Assembly: GCA_021904315.1 (NCBI GenBank)
Contig: CM038913.1
Location: forward strand, 867,958 to 931,957
DNA: 64,000 nt
Source of the DNA: Sphagnum magellanicum
Taxonomy: Eukaryota; Streptophyta; Sphagnopsida; Sphagnales; Sphagnaceae
Direction: 5' to 3'
Translations under genes and position numbers: made by a program
In this document: positions 37,373 through 47,924 of the stretch, one piece after another
Layout: each line of letters opens with the position of its first letter
Position numbering within the stretch: the stretch's first letter is position 1
Notes under the pieces: generated by a model
What the model was told of the DNA's origin: nothing
What the model saw: the letters and a program-made list of their open reading frames with translations, nothing else
Databases searched by the model: none

Positions 37373-37866
37373 ATGGAAAATAAAATTGTAACTATAAGTT
37401 TGAAGAAACAATTAGATCAGGTTATAGTACATGAACAAGTGGAAAATGACATAACCATAAATAGGAATTTGAGTGTAGATAAAATAGATGAGCAATTTAT
37501 AACACCTAGAAGAGTTTCTCAATCAAAATAGAAACATCCGTGGACAAAAGAGATACCTATAGGCCATAGAATGCCTCTAGTGGCATTGATAATTTTTTGA
37601 GAAGTGCAAACTAGTGAAGCATGGAGGCGCACTAATAATTTACAACGAAATAGGAGAAAAGAACGTTACATTGAAAATGCAAATTCACAGGTTGAATTTA
37701 GACGAATAAATCAAGAATTTGAACCTCAACAAGGAATTGTGTTGGAATTTGTAGGTTTAATGCAATAACATGACTCTAATGCTCTTATTCATGAAAACAA
37801 ATAGAGATTCAATAGGTCAAAAAAGGGAGAAAGTAGTGCCAAGGTATAGATTTACTTCACCTCTTT
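37373..37866 (+). pseudogene. degenerate Gag-like N-terminus downstream of the 5' LTR
   Basis: An ATG at 37,373 opens MENKIVTISLKKQLDQV and continues, with two in-frame stops, through TPRRVSQSK, KHPWTKEIPIG, RRTNNLQRNRRKERY and FEPQQGIVLEFVG. The first residues resemble the start of the minus-strand Gag at 41,434 (MLKVITISIQKQLE), suggesting a related Gag. It ends abruptly near 37.87 kb, where minus-strand Gag-Pol sequence begins. Confidence 0.45.
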
Positions 37867-37898
37867 ACTATTGAGAGGAACATGATGACGCAAAATGT

Positions 37899-40800
37899 TT
37901 ATAATAAATGTTGTTGGAAAGTATTAAAGGATATAACTATATTAACAGGTAGTACAAATACCGATTCGACATGTATATCAAATGAAACAGGTGATTCAAA
38001 CATAGGTTCAACAAGTACAATAACTTGTTCAACTAAATTTAAACCTACTGATGCAATCAACTTAACAAGTTGATATAACCAAACTGATGTAGGGACAACT
38101 ATGGTTTCTATTGAAAACAGTCCTAGTTTTGTGGCAAACATCAAATCCTCCTCTTTGTTAGATATTATAAAATGGAAATCATAACAAACTAACACTTATG
38201 GACAACTTGGTTGGTGTTCCAAGTTTCTTAGTAACATGTATGGTTTTGATTGTACCAATTCCTTGTATATGCTAATATTATTGCCCCAATCATGAGACAC
38301 TTTAGCATCCTTTAACCAAGGATGGCCTAACAACATAAAGTAGCTGGAGTCCAACACACTACTTTGAATTACAGTGAAAGTCACTACATAGGGAATTCCA
38401 TGAATAAGAATTTTGAGATCCTTAATCAAACCTAAAGGTTTGGCAATGGTTTGATTAGCCATACGTAGATTGTAAGGTGTAGGTTTTGGTTTTGATAGAC
38501 CTAATTGCACCTTTAGCTTTTCGTAATGATATTAACTCCAAACTACCATCTAGAAATACATCTTCAATAAAGTTCTTCCCACTTGAACCTATATTATTGC
38601 CATTTGATGATCAATGGCAATTGATGCAATTGTCAATTCTAATAAAGAAGGTTTTGATGGTACTAAGTTAAGACTATAATGTTTGATATTAGGAATCACT
38701 TGCAACAATTGACCCAAGTTTATACTTGGTTATGATATCCCTTAGACTTTAAAGTTGCTAATTCACTTCACTAGTTCGATTTTTTACAACTGGTTGAGTT
38801 GTAGTAGGATTATTAGACAATCTAGCCCAATTACTTTGCAATGACTCCTTATTGATGGTAACATGATATTTATTAGTCCCACCATGTTGTAGTTGTTTGA
38901 CAATTTTAATGAATGAATCTTGTATATGTTTTTCTTGTTGCCAATCTTTAGTTCCTTTAGCTTTAACCGGCTCCCTTTCTTTGAACACCTATTATTTCGA
39001 CTACTGACTACGAGTGGTAATAATAATTACTACATTAACTAGCACATTGCTGATTTTAGGTAGTTTAGGTGTTATCGTAACATTAAAACTAGCAAGTTTA
39101 GTTTTGAACATGTTTTGTACCTCAATCTTCCTAAGGCACTTTCCTAGATCTATGTTCTACACTAGAATAAATTATACAGGGATAATGAACATGTATTTTT
39201 CCTAATTTAACAAGTTGGATTTTAATTTTTGCTACAAGTTCTATAGACTTAATTGTAGTAGTTGGCATTATTGGTACTTCTTTTTTTTCTGTTATGACAA
39301 GTTTAACTGAATGACTGGTCTTACCATAATTAGTACATGGTAATGTTGATTTAATTGTAACAACATGTACTATAGGTTTAATTACTGCATTAGCCTTTAG
39401 TGTGGTTAGTAAAGCATTGTAACTCAAATAAACAAGTCCACTTTCTTCACATATTACAACAGCCTCCTTGTGTTTAATTAAAGTATTTCTCTCCATACTT
39501 GCAGTTGTTAATCTTACGTAAGGTAATAAACATGTTTTGAAAATAGTGGTGAAAAAAACATATGGTGCTCTAACTATAGACAATTAGTTAGTTTCAATAG
39601 GCATTCATAGTAAACCTCAACATGTTTAGTGATTTGTTGTTGTATGTTCCATAGTTGCATATAGACCTTTTCATTGTTCTGTATAATTCTGAATCACTTG
39701 CAAAATGTTTGCTCCAACTCTTCGAAAGTGTAATATAGATGGTCTTGAACATAATTTTCACCCCATTCATAAATATTATCTTTGAAAGTAAAACCAAATA
39801 GGTTGATGATGTCAACTTCCACCGTTTCACCATCAATTTTAATGGCTTTCTTGAACACTCTGATATGAACATCCATATCAATGTCTCTGACATAGGTTGG
39901 ATATTGTAGCTTCTTATATGGTAGCTTGGTTGTTAGTTTTGGTATAGGTTGCATAACAAGTGGTTGATACCATGGTGTTATAAACATGTGCAAGTTAGGT
40001 GCTGGCCATCCAAAAGATTCAATAGGTGGATTAAAAGGTGGTTCTTTAGGCATATCTCCTCTAGGTGAACTTCCTCTAGGTGAATCTCTAGTTTGTCCTC
40101 CATTTGGTGGTTATTGAGCATAACCTCTTGGTACATAAGTTTGGTAAGCTAGTAGTAGCGTGTATAGTGGTTGGAACTGGTGTAATAACAGGTTGCTGAA
40201 CATGTCGTCTATCCCTACTGGTCACTAGTTGAACCATTGTAGGAAACTAATTTCCAATAAGGTATGGTGTGTACGTTGGTGGTACAATAAGTTGTTTAAG
40301 TATTAAGTACACATTCCCAGGTACATAACCTATATAATTCCTAAAGATCAAGGAATCAAATCCTTTTGTTCTAATTGGATATGCTAGATACAAACTAGGA
40401 TCTAAAGGCACAAAAGGGGGTATGACATTATACCACATTGGGTATGTTGAAGTAGGTAAAATATTGGTTTTACCTGGTACAATTCGTGTAATAGGTTGTG
40501 ACCAAGTTGTTTGATAGTTAACATGTATTGTTGTATGACTTAAACTAGGATTCATGGTTTGAGTTCCTAATACAAACACATTGGGTACTACTGTTGGAGT
40601 GGTTGGAAGGACAAGTTGATGAATATTCACCACCTCCTCCCATAATAATTGCCTTAATCTATCATCAATTAATGGACAAGAATTGAACAAGTGTCCCATT
40701 TGACGATAATATGAACATGTTATAGTTCTAATACCTTGGTTTCCGCTTGAAACTAGTTTGTGATGTGGAACTTGTGATTTTTCACCTAGACTAGATACTA

Positions 40801-41434
40801 ATCTAATAGGCCAAGTGCCTTGTCGATAAATGATTCCCTGTTGAACAAATGTGGGTGTTGTTCTAGGTTCAATAGGTTCTAAATGTGGTATAGAAACTGA
40901 TTGATTAGATGATCTTCAGTTGATGTGACAAAGTTGCTCCAACCTGTTGAATAGGTGAAATCATTCCATCTTTGAATTAGTGGGTACCAAATTGATGTTG
41001 GTGTGTGGTGATTGGTTTTGAAAACTAGCATGTGTTATAATTGGTGTAGATGCACCGATTATGGGTAAATTGTAACCTAGGGTTGCAAATTGCCATGGTT
41101 ATTGCATAGAGACAACTTCATCAAATAATTGAATAGGTTCATGATTGTCATCATGATAAACATTCACTGCCCATGGTTGGGTTATCATTTGTGGTGTTTT
41201 TTAATGAATGGTTGAGAACACCATTGGGTCTCTTCGCACAACTGATTTTGGTACATTTTGATGTTGTTCATTGACTTCTCCCCTCTGTGTTGCATTTGTG
41301 TTTAGTGCATTCATAGGTTCATCTCCCATAAGTTGCACTTGTTGTTCATCTTGTTCTTGTGTAGGATTCGAAACAAATTAATGTTTGACTTATTCTAGTT
41401 GTTTTTGAATACTTATAGTAATTACTTTTAACAT
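37899..41434 (-). pseudogene. Ty3/gypsy-type Gag-protease polyprotein, degenerate
   Basis: Read on the minus strand from an ATG at 41,434. A CCHC knuckle lies near 40,720-40,680 (CSYYRQMGHLFNSC, second Cys replaced by Tyr). A capsid-like block follows at 40,053-39,694 (YPTYVRDIDMDVHIRVFKKAI, NLFGFTFKDNIYEWGENY). Two more knuckle-like motifs (CTNYGKTSHS near 39.3 kb; YPCIIYSSVEHRS near 39.17 kb) have also lost Cys. Next come a protease active-site-like LDG near 38,550 and the protease C-terminal block LLGHPWLKDAKVSHDWGNN (about 38,345-38,280). The frame goes on as EEDLMFATKLGLFSIETIVVP to about 37.9 kb. Stops and frameshifts are scattered throughout. No RT follows on this strand; the RT at 44.6 kb is on the opposite strand. 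Confidence 0.8.
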
Positions 41435-42285
41435 TTTTTGAAATCAATAGGTGTTGGGAAGCCATTGTATTATTTTTCAACATAATTTTCTTAGAACAAC
41501 CCCTCCTAGTAGTCAGAAGTTAATATACAACTTTTTTGACAAATTGGGTGCCTATGTTATTTCAAAAACTTTACACAAACTTCACCTTATTCTTAATGTT
41601 TTCAAATTAATCAAAAATAGAAACTTGAATCCTAAAATTTACACAAAACAAACAAACATGTATAAACCAAAATTTCAAGCATGATTGCTTTTCAAATCTG
41701 ATTTATTAAAACTATTGAATCAAATCAAGATCCTAAGCATGACTGCTTCTAAATTTTGATCCCTAGTATGGTTGCCAAATGGTAATGGGTTTTTATATTC
41801 CCATCAAGGTTATTCTACTTCTAAATTCTTCAACAATAAGTTCCTAAATAACAACATGTACATGCAAAACACTAACAAAACTTAAACTACATACAAATCC
41901 TAGATTAACAAATATACAAATTATTCAAAACTTGAAAGAAATTAACTAAAAGAGTAATGATTCATATTCTATAAAATGAAAATTGAAACACTGTGAGGCA
42001 ACTTTTGTCCCTCTACCTCCGGTTCTACAAGGTGACTATGCTTGAAAGCACAAATGCTACCGATGAAGGACGAATGCGAATGTATGTTTAGTTATTAGGT
42101 TACGTTCGTAGATGAAGTTAATTATTTTGCCTTCCAAGCATCATTCACAATTCAACATTGATAGATTCGTTATTTAAATTCACACATTCCAAAAACCAAA
42201 ACCTTATATCAAATTGTCATCCCTTTTAATGAACACTTATGGACTCAACACCTTTTTAAACTTGGTTACAACCAGCAAGCCTTTG
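41435..42285. other. A+T-rich sequence upstream of the minus-strand Gag
   Basis: On the minus strand this is where a 5' leader and LTR would be expected, but no TG...CA boundary, primer-binding site or second LTR copy could be identified. A lone 77-codon plus-strand frame (41,451-41,684) has no motif. Confidence 0.35.
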
Positions 42286-42289
42286 AACT

Positions 42290-42626
42290 ATTGTTTCTAA
42301 CACATAGGTTGTCTAAATCTCGCTTGCTTTAGCTCTTTGGAAAAAGCTAACCACTAGGCGCACCTTCCCACCAAATATTAAGATCTGCAGTTAAATAACT
42401 AGGAAGTTATGCTACGAAACCCGAGAGGGTTTTGCAAAGGAAATTGGTCCAACTCGACTACAGACCCTAGTCACTTGGAGAATTGTTTCTCCCACATACG
42501 TTGTCCAAATCTAGCTTGCTATAGCTCTCTGGAAAGCTAGCAACAATGCGCATCTACCTACCAAATCTTAGGCTCTGCAGCTAAATAATTAGGAAGTTAT
42601 ACTACGAAACCCGAGAGGTTTTTTTG
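42290..42626. repeat. two copies of a ~145-bp block, 192-bp spacing
   Basis: ATTGTTTCT...ACATA(G/C)GTTGTC(T/C)AAATCT...AGCTCT(T/C)TGGAAA...CTGCAG(T/C)TAAATAA...GAAGTTAT(G/A)CTACGAAACCCGAGAGG occurs at 42,290 and 42,482. The two copies are clearly homologous, with scattered substitutions and one small indel. Confidence 0.85.
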
Positions 42627-42857
42627 TGAAGTTTCTCTAAATTCTAACCTTCCAACCTCATCATTCCTCACCCGCATTCCTTAAAACTACTACAAGATCT
42701 TCCCTCCACTCCTTTCCTTCTTCCCTCTCCTAAGTCTCGTCCCCATTCCCTTCAAAAAGCTTGTGAAACAAGTATTCAAGGAAATTCTCCAAGGCAAAGA
42801 GAGACCCCCCCAATCATCCGAGCCGCCTTTTAAAGAGAAAGAGAAGGGAGGAGGGAG

Positions 42858-42998
42858 GATCCCATGCTTGGTGGTCAAAGAAGATCCCTTGCTTGGTGGT
42901 CAATGAAGATCCCTTGCTTGGTGGTCAATGAAGGATCCCATGCTTGGTGGTCAATGAAGGATCCCATGCTTGGTGGTCAATGAAGATCCCTTGCTACC
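42858..42998. repeat. minisatellite, five copies of a 25-26-bp unit
   Basis: Units GATCCC(A/T)TGCTTGGTGGTC plus AATGAA(G) start at 42,858, 42,883, 42,908, 42,934 and 42,960, with a partial sixth. Only one or two bases differ between units, so expansion is recent. It sits about 145-270 bases upstream of the TATA box of the ORF at 43,224. Confidence 0.95.
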
Positions 42999-43127
42999 TA
43001 TTCCCATTTCCCCTTGAGCAACTTATTTGAACCTTCATTTTATTTTATTTTTTATCCTTTGACCTTAAATTTTTACTTTACCACGGTCCTAGGCCATCAT
43101 TTACACCTCCTCTTCCTTTCCTCGGCC

Positions 43128-43134
43128 TATAAAT
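43128..43134 (+). promoter_or_regulatory. TATA box of the orphan ORF
   Basis: TATAAAT in a C-rich context (CTCGGCC upstream), about 90 bases before the ATG at 43,224. It would start a transcript near 43,158-43,162. The match to a plant core promoter is good but unsupported by expression data. Confidence 0.5.
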
Positions 43135-43223
43135 CATGACCGCAAAACTTGATGTCACAAGTCCACCCCACCTCCATTGTCAATTCGATTTTGTTGAAGA
43201 TCTTTCCTCTCTTCCTTGAAAAT

Positions 43224-43646
43224 ATGGCGTTGCGCACGGTCACATCCTACGGGCCTCAAGCCGCACAAGCGGATGCAGAACTGCCTTCGGAGTCATCTTT
43301 AGATCTAACCCTAACGCAGCATCCTCGCGATGAAAAACCCGAACCTCGCGAAGTGCGCGCTCATCTCGAAGTTGAACCCCCTCGAGCTTGGTACTATCGT
43401 ATTTCGCCAAACTCCCGCACCCTGGTGATCTTATTACAAGTTGACCCCGCTTCTGGTGACGAACCCAAAATTGTCTACGAAGGTTGTTATGAAACCGAAA
43501 ACACTTCTATCTTCGCTTGGTCTTCAGTTCCCGGCGTTGGACACTATCGTTGGTTGCGCGGTCCGATTTGTCGACTACCTCTTAATAGCAAAGCGGACTA
43601 CCTAGTTCGTACCATTCGACGCATTCTAGACTTCCTACAGTTATGA
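43224..43646 (+). CDS. orphan 140-residue protein, CpG-rich coding sequence, family not recognised
   Basis: The ATG at 43,224 in context AAAATATGGCG is chosen because an upstream in-frame ATG (43,152) lies before the predicted transcription start. The protein starts MALRTVTSYGPQ and has an acidic, proline- and glutamate-rich N-terminal third (about residues 8-60). A compact hydrophobic/aromatic C-terminal part follows (WYYRISPNSRTLVILLQVD, GCYETENTSIFAW, GHYRWLRGPICRLPL, YLVRTIRRILDFLQL). No signal peptide, zinc motif or catalytic motif is evident. Codons rich in GCG, CGC and CGA contrast sharply with the CpG-poor retrotransposon debris on both sides, suggesting a recent arrival or selection. 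With its own TATA and AATAAA it looks like a compact intronless gene. Alternatives: an ORF carried by an LTR element, a captured gene or a virus-derived sequence. No function is assigned. Confidence 0.5.
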   Translation: MALRTVTSYGPQAAQADAELPSESSLDLTLTQHPRDEKPEPREVRAHLEVEPPRAWYYRISPNSRTLVILLQVDPASGDEPKIVYEGCYETENTSIFAWSSVPGVGHYRWLRGPICRLPLNSKADYLVRTIRRILDFLQL

Positions 43647-43710
43647 GCTAAAGCGTAGCTTAGGACTTGACATGTACTTGTAGCTCCTTGTTGAGCTTGC
43701 TCATAATCTA

Positions 43711-43716
43711 AATAAA
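43711..43716 (+). terminator. AATAAA polyadenylation signal after the orphan ORF
   Basis: AATAAA 65 bases after the TGA that ends the orphan ORF, preceded by TTG-rich sequence (TTGTAGCTCCTTGTTGAG) that could act as a far-upstream element. It fits a transcript of about 580 bases from the TATA box at 43,128. Confidence 0.45.
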
Positions 43717-43734
43717 CATTTCAGTCCTCATGAA

Positions 43735-44630
43735 ACTCCTATTATCATTGGCACACTGTCACATCGTCTATTTAATCATTAAGCTGATTTGAATCAATCC
43801 TTCGCTCCTATGGGTTGAAGATTGCTCTAGTTCTATTGGGCCTTTCACTAACCCCCTCACCCTACTTCATAAATTCCCAGTGTTCTTGCTACTTGCCAAC
43901 TACTAATACTAGACCAATGTTTTGTCGCACACCATGAACTCTGGTGTTTGTTTTTCTTTCCCCAGCCTTCTAGAGATTTCTCATCCCTACTTCCGCCAGT
44001 AAGGTTCCAAAACTATGGTTTATCCATTCTTTGTTGCAGAAAAGAACTAACCCAATTAATATCGTATTTCAGACAACTAAACCCCCCCCCTCACACCTTG
44101 TGCACACTCATCAACCCCTATTCTAACACAAAGTTGTTAAACCCCCCTAATAACTTCACCACACTCACATATTCCTAACCCAATTTTAAAATATTGAGAC
44201 TACTAGCCATGGCCATGTCGGTAGAGCTCACAAACACACAATCAAAAATGAAATCTAAAAGCTCCTTAACATGTTTGTCCTCCTGGTCTTATACTAGTTA
44301 TTTTAAAATACAACAATTATAATTGATCATTGTAAATAGTCATTAACCAGTACCTAGATTAATGATTCAAAATTTCAAAAAACTACACCTTATTTAACCA
44401 CTTGTGCAATTACTAGTTTTGCCAAATACAGGTTCCACAAATCAGATGTTGACTAACTTGTCAACCTATCTTCATAACCTAGTATAACATTACCTATTAG
44501 GTTTAGTAATTAGTTAGGTCAATACTATAGGTTAGGTTAAATAATAAGTTAAATCACATGTTAGGTTTAACAACATGCTTACATTTTAAACCTATTAAGT
44601 CACTTGTTAAATTTGGGTAACAACCACAAA
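43735..44630. other. spacer between the orphan ORF and the reverse transcriptase remnant
   Basis: No coding or Gag sequence is recognised. Short C-runs occur near 44,080-44,150. The part 44,430-44,600 has repeated TTAGGT(T)TA words. The Gag and protease that should precede this RT are missing on the plus strand. Confidence 0.4.
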
Positions 44631-44634
44631 AAAG

Positions 44635-47600
44635 GATCCATACCCATTACCTTTTACAAATGAAGTTTTAAACACAATAGAAGGGTATGAGGCATATTCT
44701 TTTTTAGATGGATATTTAAGATATCATCAAATCTATATAACTCTAAAGGATAGATATAAGACTACATTTGTTACAAACTTGGGGGGTTTTGTATGGAAGG
44801 TGTTGTCGTTTGGAATAAAAAAAAGACCTCTAACGTATCAAAAAGTTGTTACCAAAACATTTAGATAATATTTGGATAGTTTTATGAAGATATCTTTGAA
44901 TGATTTTAGTGTATAATGACATGGACAGTCATCTGCAAAAGCTTAGATTATGTTTTCAAAAGTGCAAAGAATATGGCATTAGTCTAAATCTAGACAAATG
45001 TGCATATATGGTATTTTCAAGGATGATCTTGGAGTTCATTATTTCCAAAGAAGGGAAACTACTAGATCCAAAGAAAATACAAGTAATAGTAAACATGCCA
45101 CCACCTAAAAATCCACAATAGATTCAAATATTCAATGGGATGGCATAGTTTTACATACACTTTATCAAAACTTTGTTACTATTATGGCACCTATCATTAA
45201 ATTGACCAAAAATACAAGCTTTTTTTTGGACAAAAGAATGTCAAAAGGCTTGGGAGTTGATCAAATATAAGTATATTGAAGCATTGATATTGATATCATT
45301 AAACTAGCAGTGGAGTTTCATGTTCATACATATGCATCTTTATTAGCTATGGGAGCTATGTTATCTCATAATTTAATAGGGAAGAGTGATCAATCAATGG
45401 TGTATGCTTATAGACTTTTGAACATAACAGAACATAATTATAACACAAGAGATAGAAAGGCTTTAGCAATGGTTTTTCCTTTGCACAAGTTCAAACATTA
45501 TTTGTTGGGTAATAAGTTTGTCTTTTATGTAGATCATATTGCATTGGTCTATTTGGTCAACAAATCATAAGTTTTAGGAATAATAGCTAGATGGTTATTA
45601 TTGTAATTGGAACATGACTTCACAATAATGTATAGGCAAGGCATAGCTCATGTAGTTACAAATGCATTGTTAAGACTATTAGATATTATAGAACCCATAT
45701 GTGTGCCTGATCAAACCACATATGCAAATTTGTTTTACACAAAGCTTGAATGGCTAAATGATGTAAAAGAATTTTTGAAAACAAATTAGATTAAGGGCAC
45801 ATTATTTATATAACAAAAGTAGAAACTAGTCAGGAGAGCAAAACCTTTCACATTGAAAAATGGTGAATTATACATAATGGGCCAAAACAACAAAGTGTGA
45901 AGATGTTTAACAACTATAGAAGCATAAATGGTGATGAAAAAATTACATGAAGGACCATTAGGAAGGCATTTTGTAATTGAAATCACATACAGGAAAATAT
46001 TGGATGTCGAATATTAGTGGCCAATTTTGTATAGAGATGTGCATGACTACTGCAGATCTTGTGATGCATGCCAAAGAAAAGGAAGATTGGTGACACACCC
46101 CCAAGCTCCTTGATAGACTCAACTATGACTCCAAGGTGAAGACAACGAAAGGATAAGGAATTGGGTTTCGTTCCCTAGCTCATAGTATTTCAGGAATAGG
46201 ACAAGTTGGAGCTACGGGATGGGGACTAGGACGAATGATAAGCATATCAATCATTCACATGGACCTGCACAAACTAAATAACAAGTTGATTAATGCATAG
46301 TTGGAGCACCTTTGGTGCACGGATAAGCCACGGGCAAACACGGATTCGCAAGATTCATCACGGCCTGGACTTGGGGGAAGCCACCACCTTCCCCCTTATA
46401 GTATTATTTGTGCTTGGCCATAGGGCCTACACCCAAATGTCATTTTGTCTCGGGACTCCCAAATTGGGAGTCCTAAAATTCCCGAAATAAGGACTTTCAT
46501 GACTTTGGAAGCCCATGACTTTTTTTAAACCTCCAATTGAAGTGAGGTATAAAATATAATTATAGCCCTTGTTGAGAGCTTTCCAACGATATGTAGCACA
46601 CCACCTATATGTAAGTAAATCAAGGCGATTCCTGACTTTTGGTGGTCGGGAATCAAATTGGTAGTTTGACTCTCGACCCTTCTTTTGGCCATAACTTATG
46701 TTTTAAAAACCCAAATGGGTCATGTGAGCCCATTTTAGACATCTATATTTCAAGAGCTTTTCAATGATATAAGGAACTTTTCAATCCAATGAGTTTTGGC
46801 CTTTGCAATTGCCCTTTAAAAATTAAAGAGTCCATCAAAACTCCAACTCCCGCTCATTTGGGAGTGTGTGGGTTCATTCCCTCATAGTCTCCTACACTTT
46901 TAGGAGCATGAAATGTGACTTTCGGGCTTCATTTTTGGCCTACACCTTTGTAAGCCCTTGTTTTGGTCGTGAGCCCAAGGTTAAGGTTGCGACTATTGAT
47001 GATTTAAAATCTTATAAGTACATTAGTCACAAGTCTTCTAGAATGACCATTTCTGAAATGGGGACTTGATTTTGTGGGGCTAATTAAACCAATAGGTAGA
47101 TATACAAGAAATAAATATATTTTTGTAGCCACTGATTATGTTATTAAGTGGGTGGAAGTAAGAACATTGAAAATTAATACTGCAATAGTAACAACGAAAT
47201 TTTTGTATGAGTGCATATTAATTAGGTTTGGATGTCCTTTGACTATAATCATAGATTAGGGAGTTCATTTCATTAATGATGCCATCAAATATTTGATAGA
47301 TCATTTTCTATTGAAACATGTGAGTTCTACAACCTATTATCCTTAAGGGAATGGTTAGGTTAAGTCTACTAACAAGGTATTTTGGACATTATTGATCAAG
47401 TTAGTTAGTGAAAATAGAACAAATTAGGATGAACATCTATTAACAATGTTATTTTTATACAAAATTATATACAAAATAATAACATGGTATACACCATATC
47501 AATTAGTGTATGGATTACATCCATTGATGCCCACATAATACACAGTGCCAGTTGTTGGTGGACTTCAAAGAAATAATACTTTAGCGAGAGTTTTAACTAA

Positions 47601-47920
47601 TAGAATTTTAGAGTTGGAAAATTTATAGGAGGCTAGAATGTAAGCTATAGCAACTAATGGTATTTAGTACTGAAATAGAGCATTATGGAATTAACAAAAA
47701 AACTTAGAAAAATAGTTCGGTTTTGGTGATTATGTTTTATGGTTTCCAAAAGTAAATAAGTCACACTTAACAAAATTTACTAAGAAATGGTTTGGACTGT
47801 ACAAAATACAATATTGTGTTGCCAAACAACATTGTGTTATTGGTGATAATTGAGAAGTTTGAGACTAATCTTGTGTTGGTCAATGTGAATAAATTCAAAC
47901 CATACCTTACACATAATTGA
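44635..47920 (+). pseudogene. Ty3/gypsy RT-RNase H-integrase, degenerate
   Basis: RT: 44,640-45,120 reads TNEVLNTIEGYEAYSFLDGYLRYHQI, KTTFVTNLGGFVWKVLSFGIKK, then a catalytic region where the expected (F/Y)xDD is corrupted to FLNDF, then LDKCAYMVFS. RNase H: 45,300-45,700 reads EFHVHTYASLLAMGAMLS, ALAMVFPLHKFKHYLLG, YVDHIALVYLVNKS. Integrase zinc finger: 45,948-46,095 (GPLGRHFV ... YCRSCDACQRKG). Integrase core: 47,046-47,640 (PFLKWGLDFVGLIKPIG, YIFVATDYVIKWVEVRTL, LYECILIRFGCP, TPYQLVYGLHPLMP). Order and motifs match Ty3/gypsy, but stops and frameshifts abound. A ~930-base insertion splits the integrase. No protease or Gag precedes it on this strand. Confidence 0.88.
46099..47040. mobile_element. 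insertion within the integrase, possible solo LTR
   Basis: Integrase sequence stops after CQRKGRL and resumes at PFLKWGLDF about 940 bases later, whereas the family has only a short linker. The insert is less decayed and richer in G+C than the host element. It begins near TGACACACCCCCAAG, like many plant LTR starts, and contains TATAAAAT at about 46,545. I could not find a convincing CA end with a matching 5-bp duplication, so the class is open. Confidence 0.4.
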
Positions 47921-47924
47921 TTTT

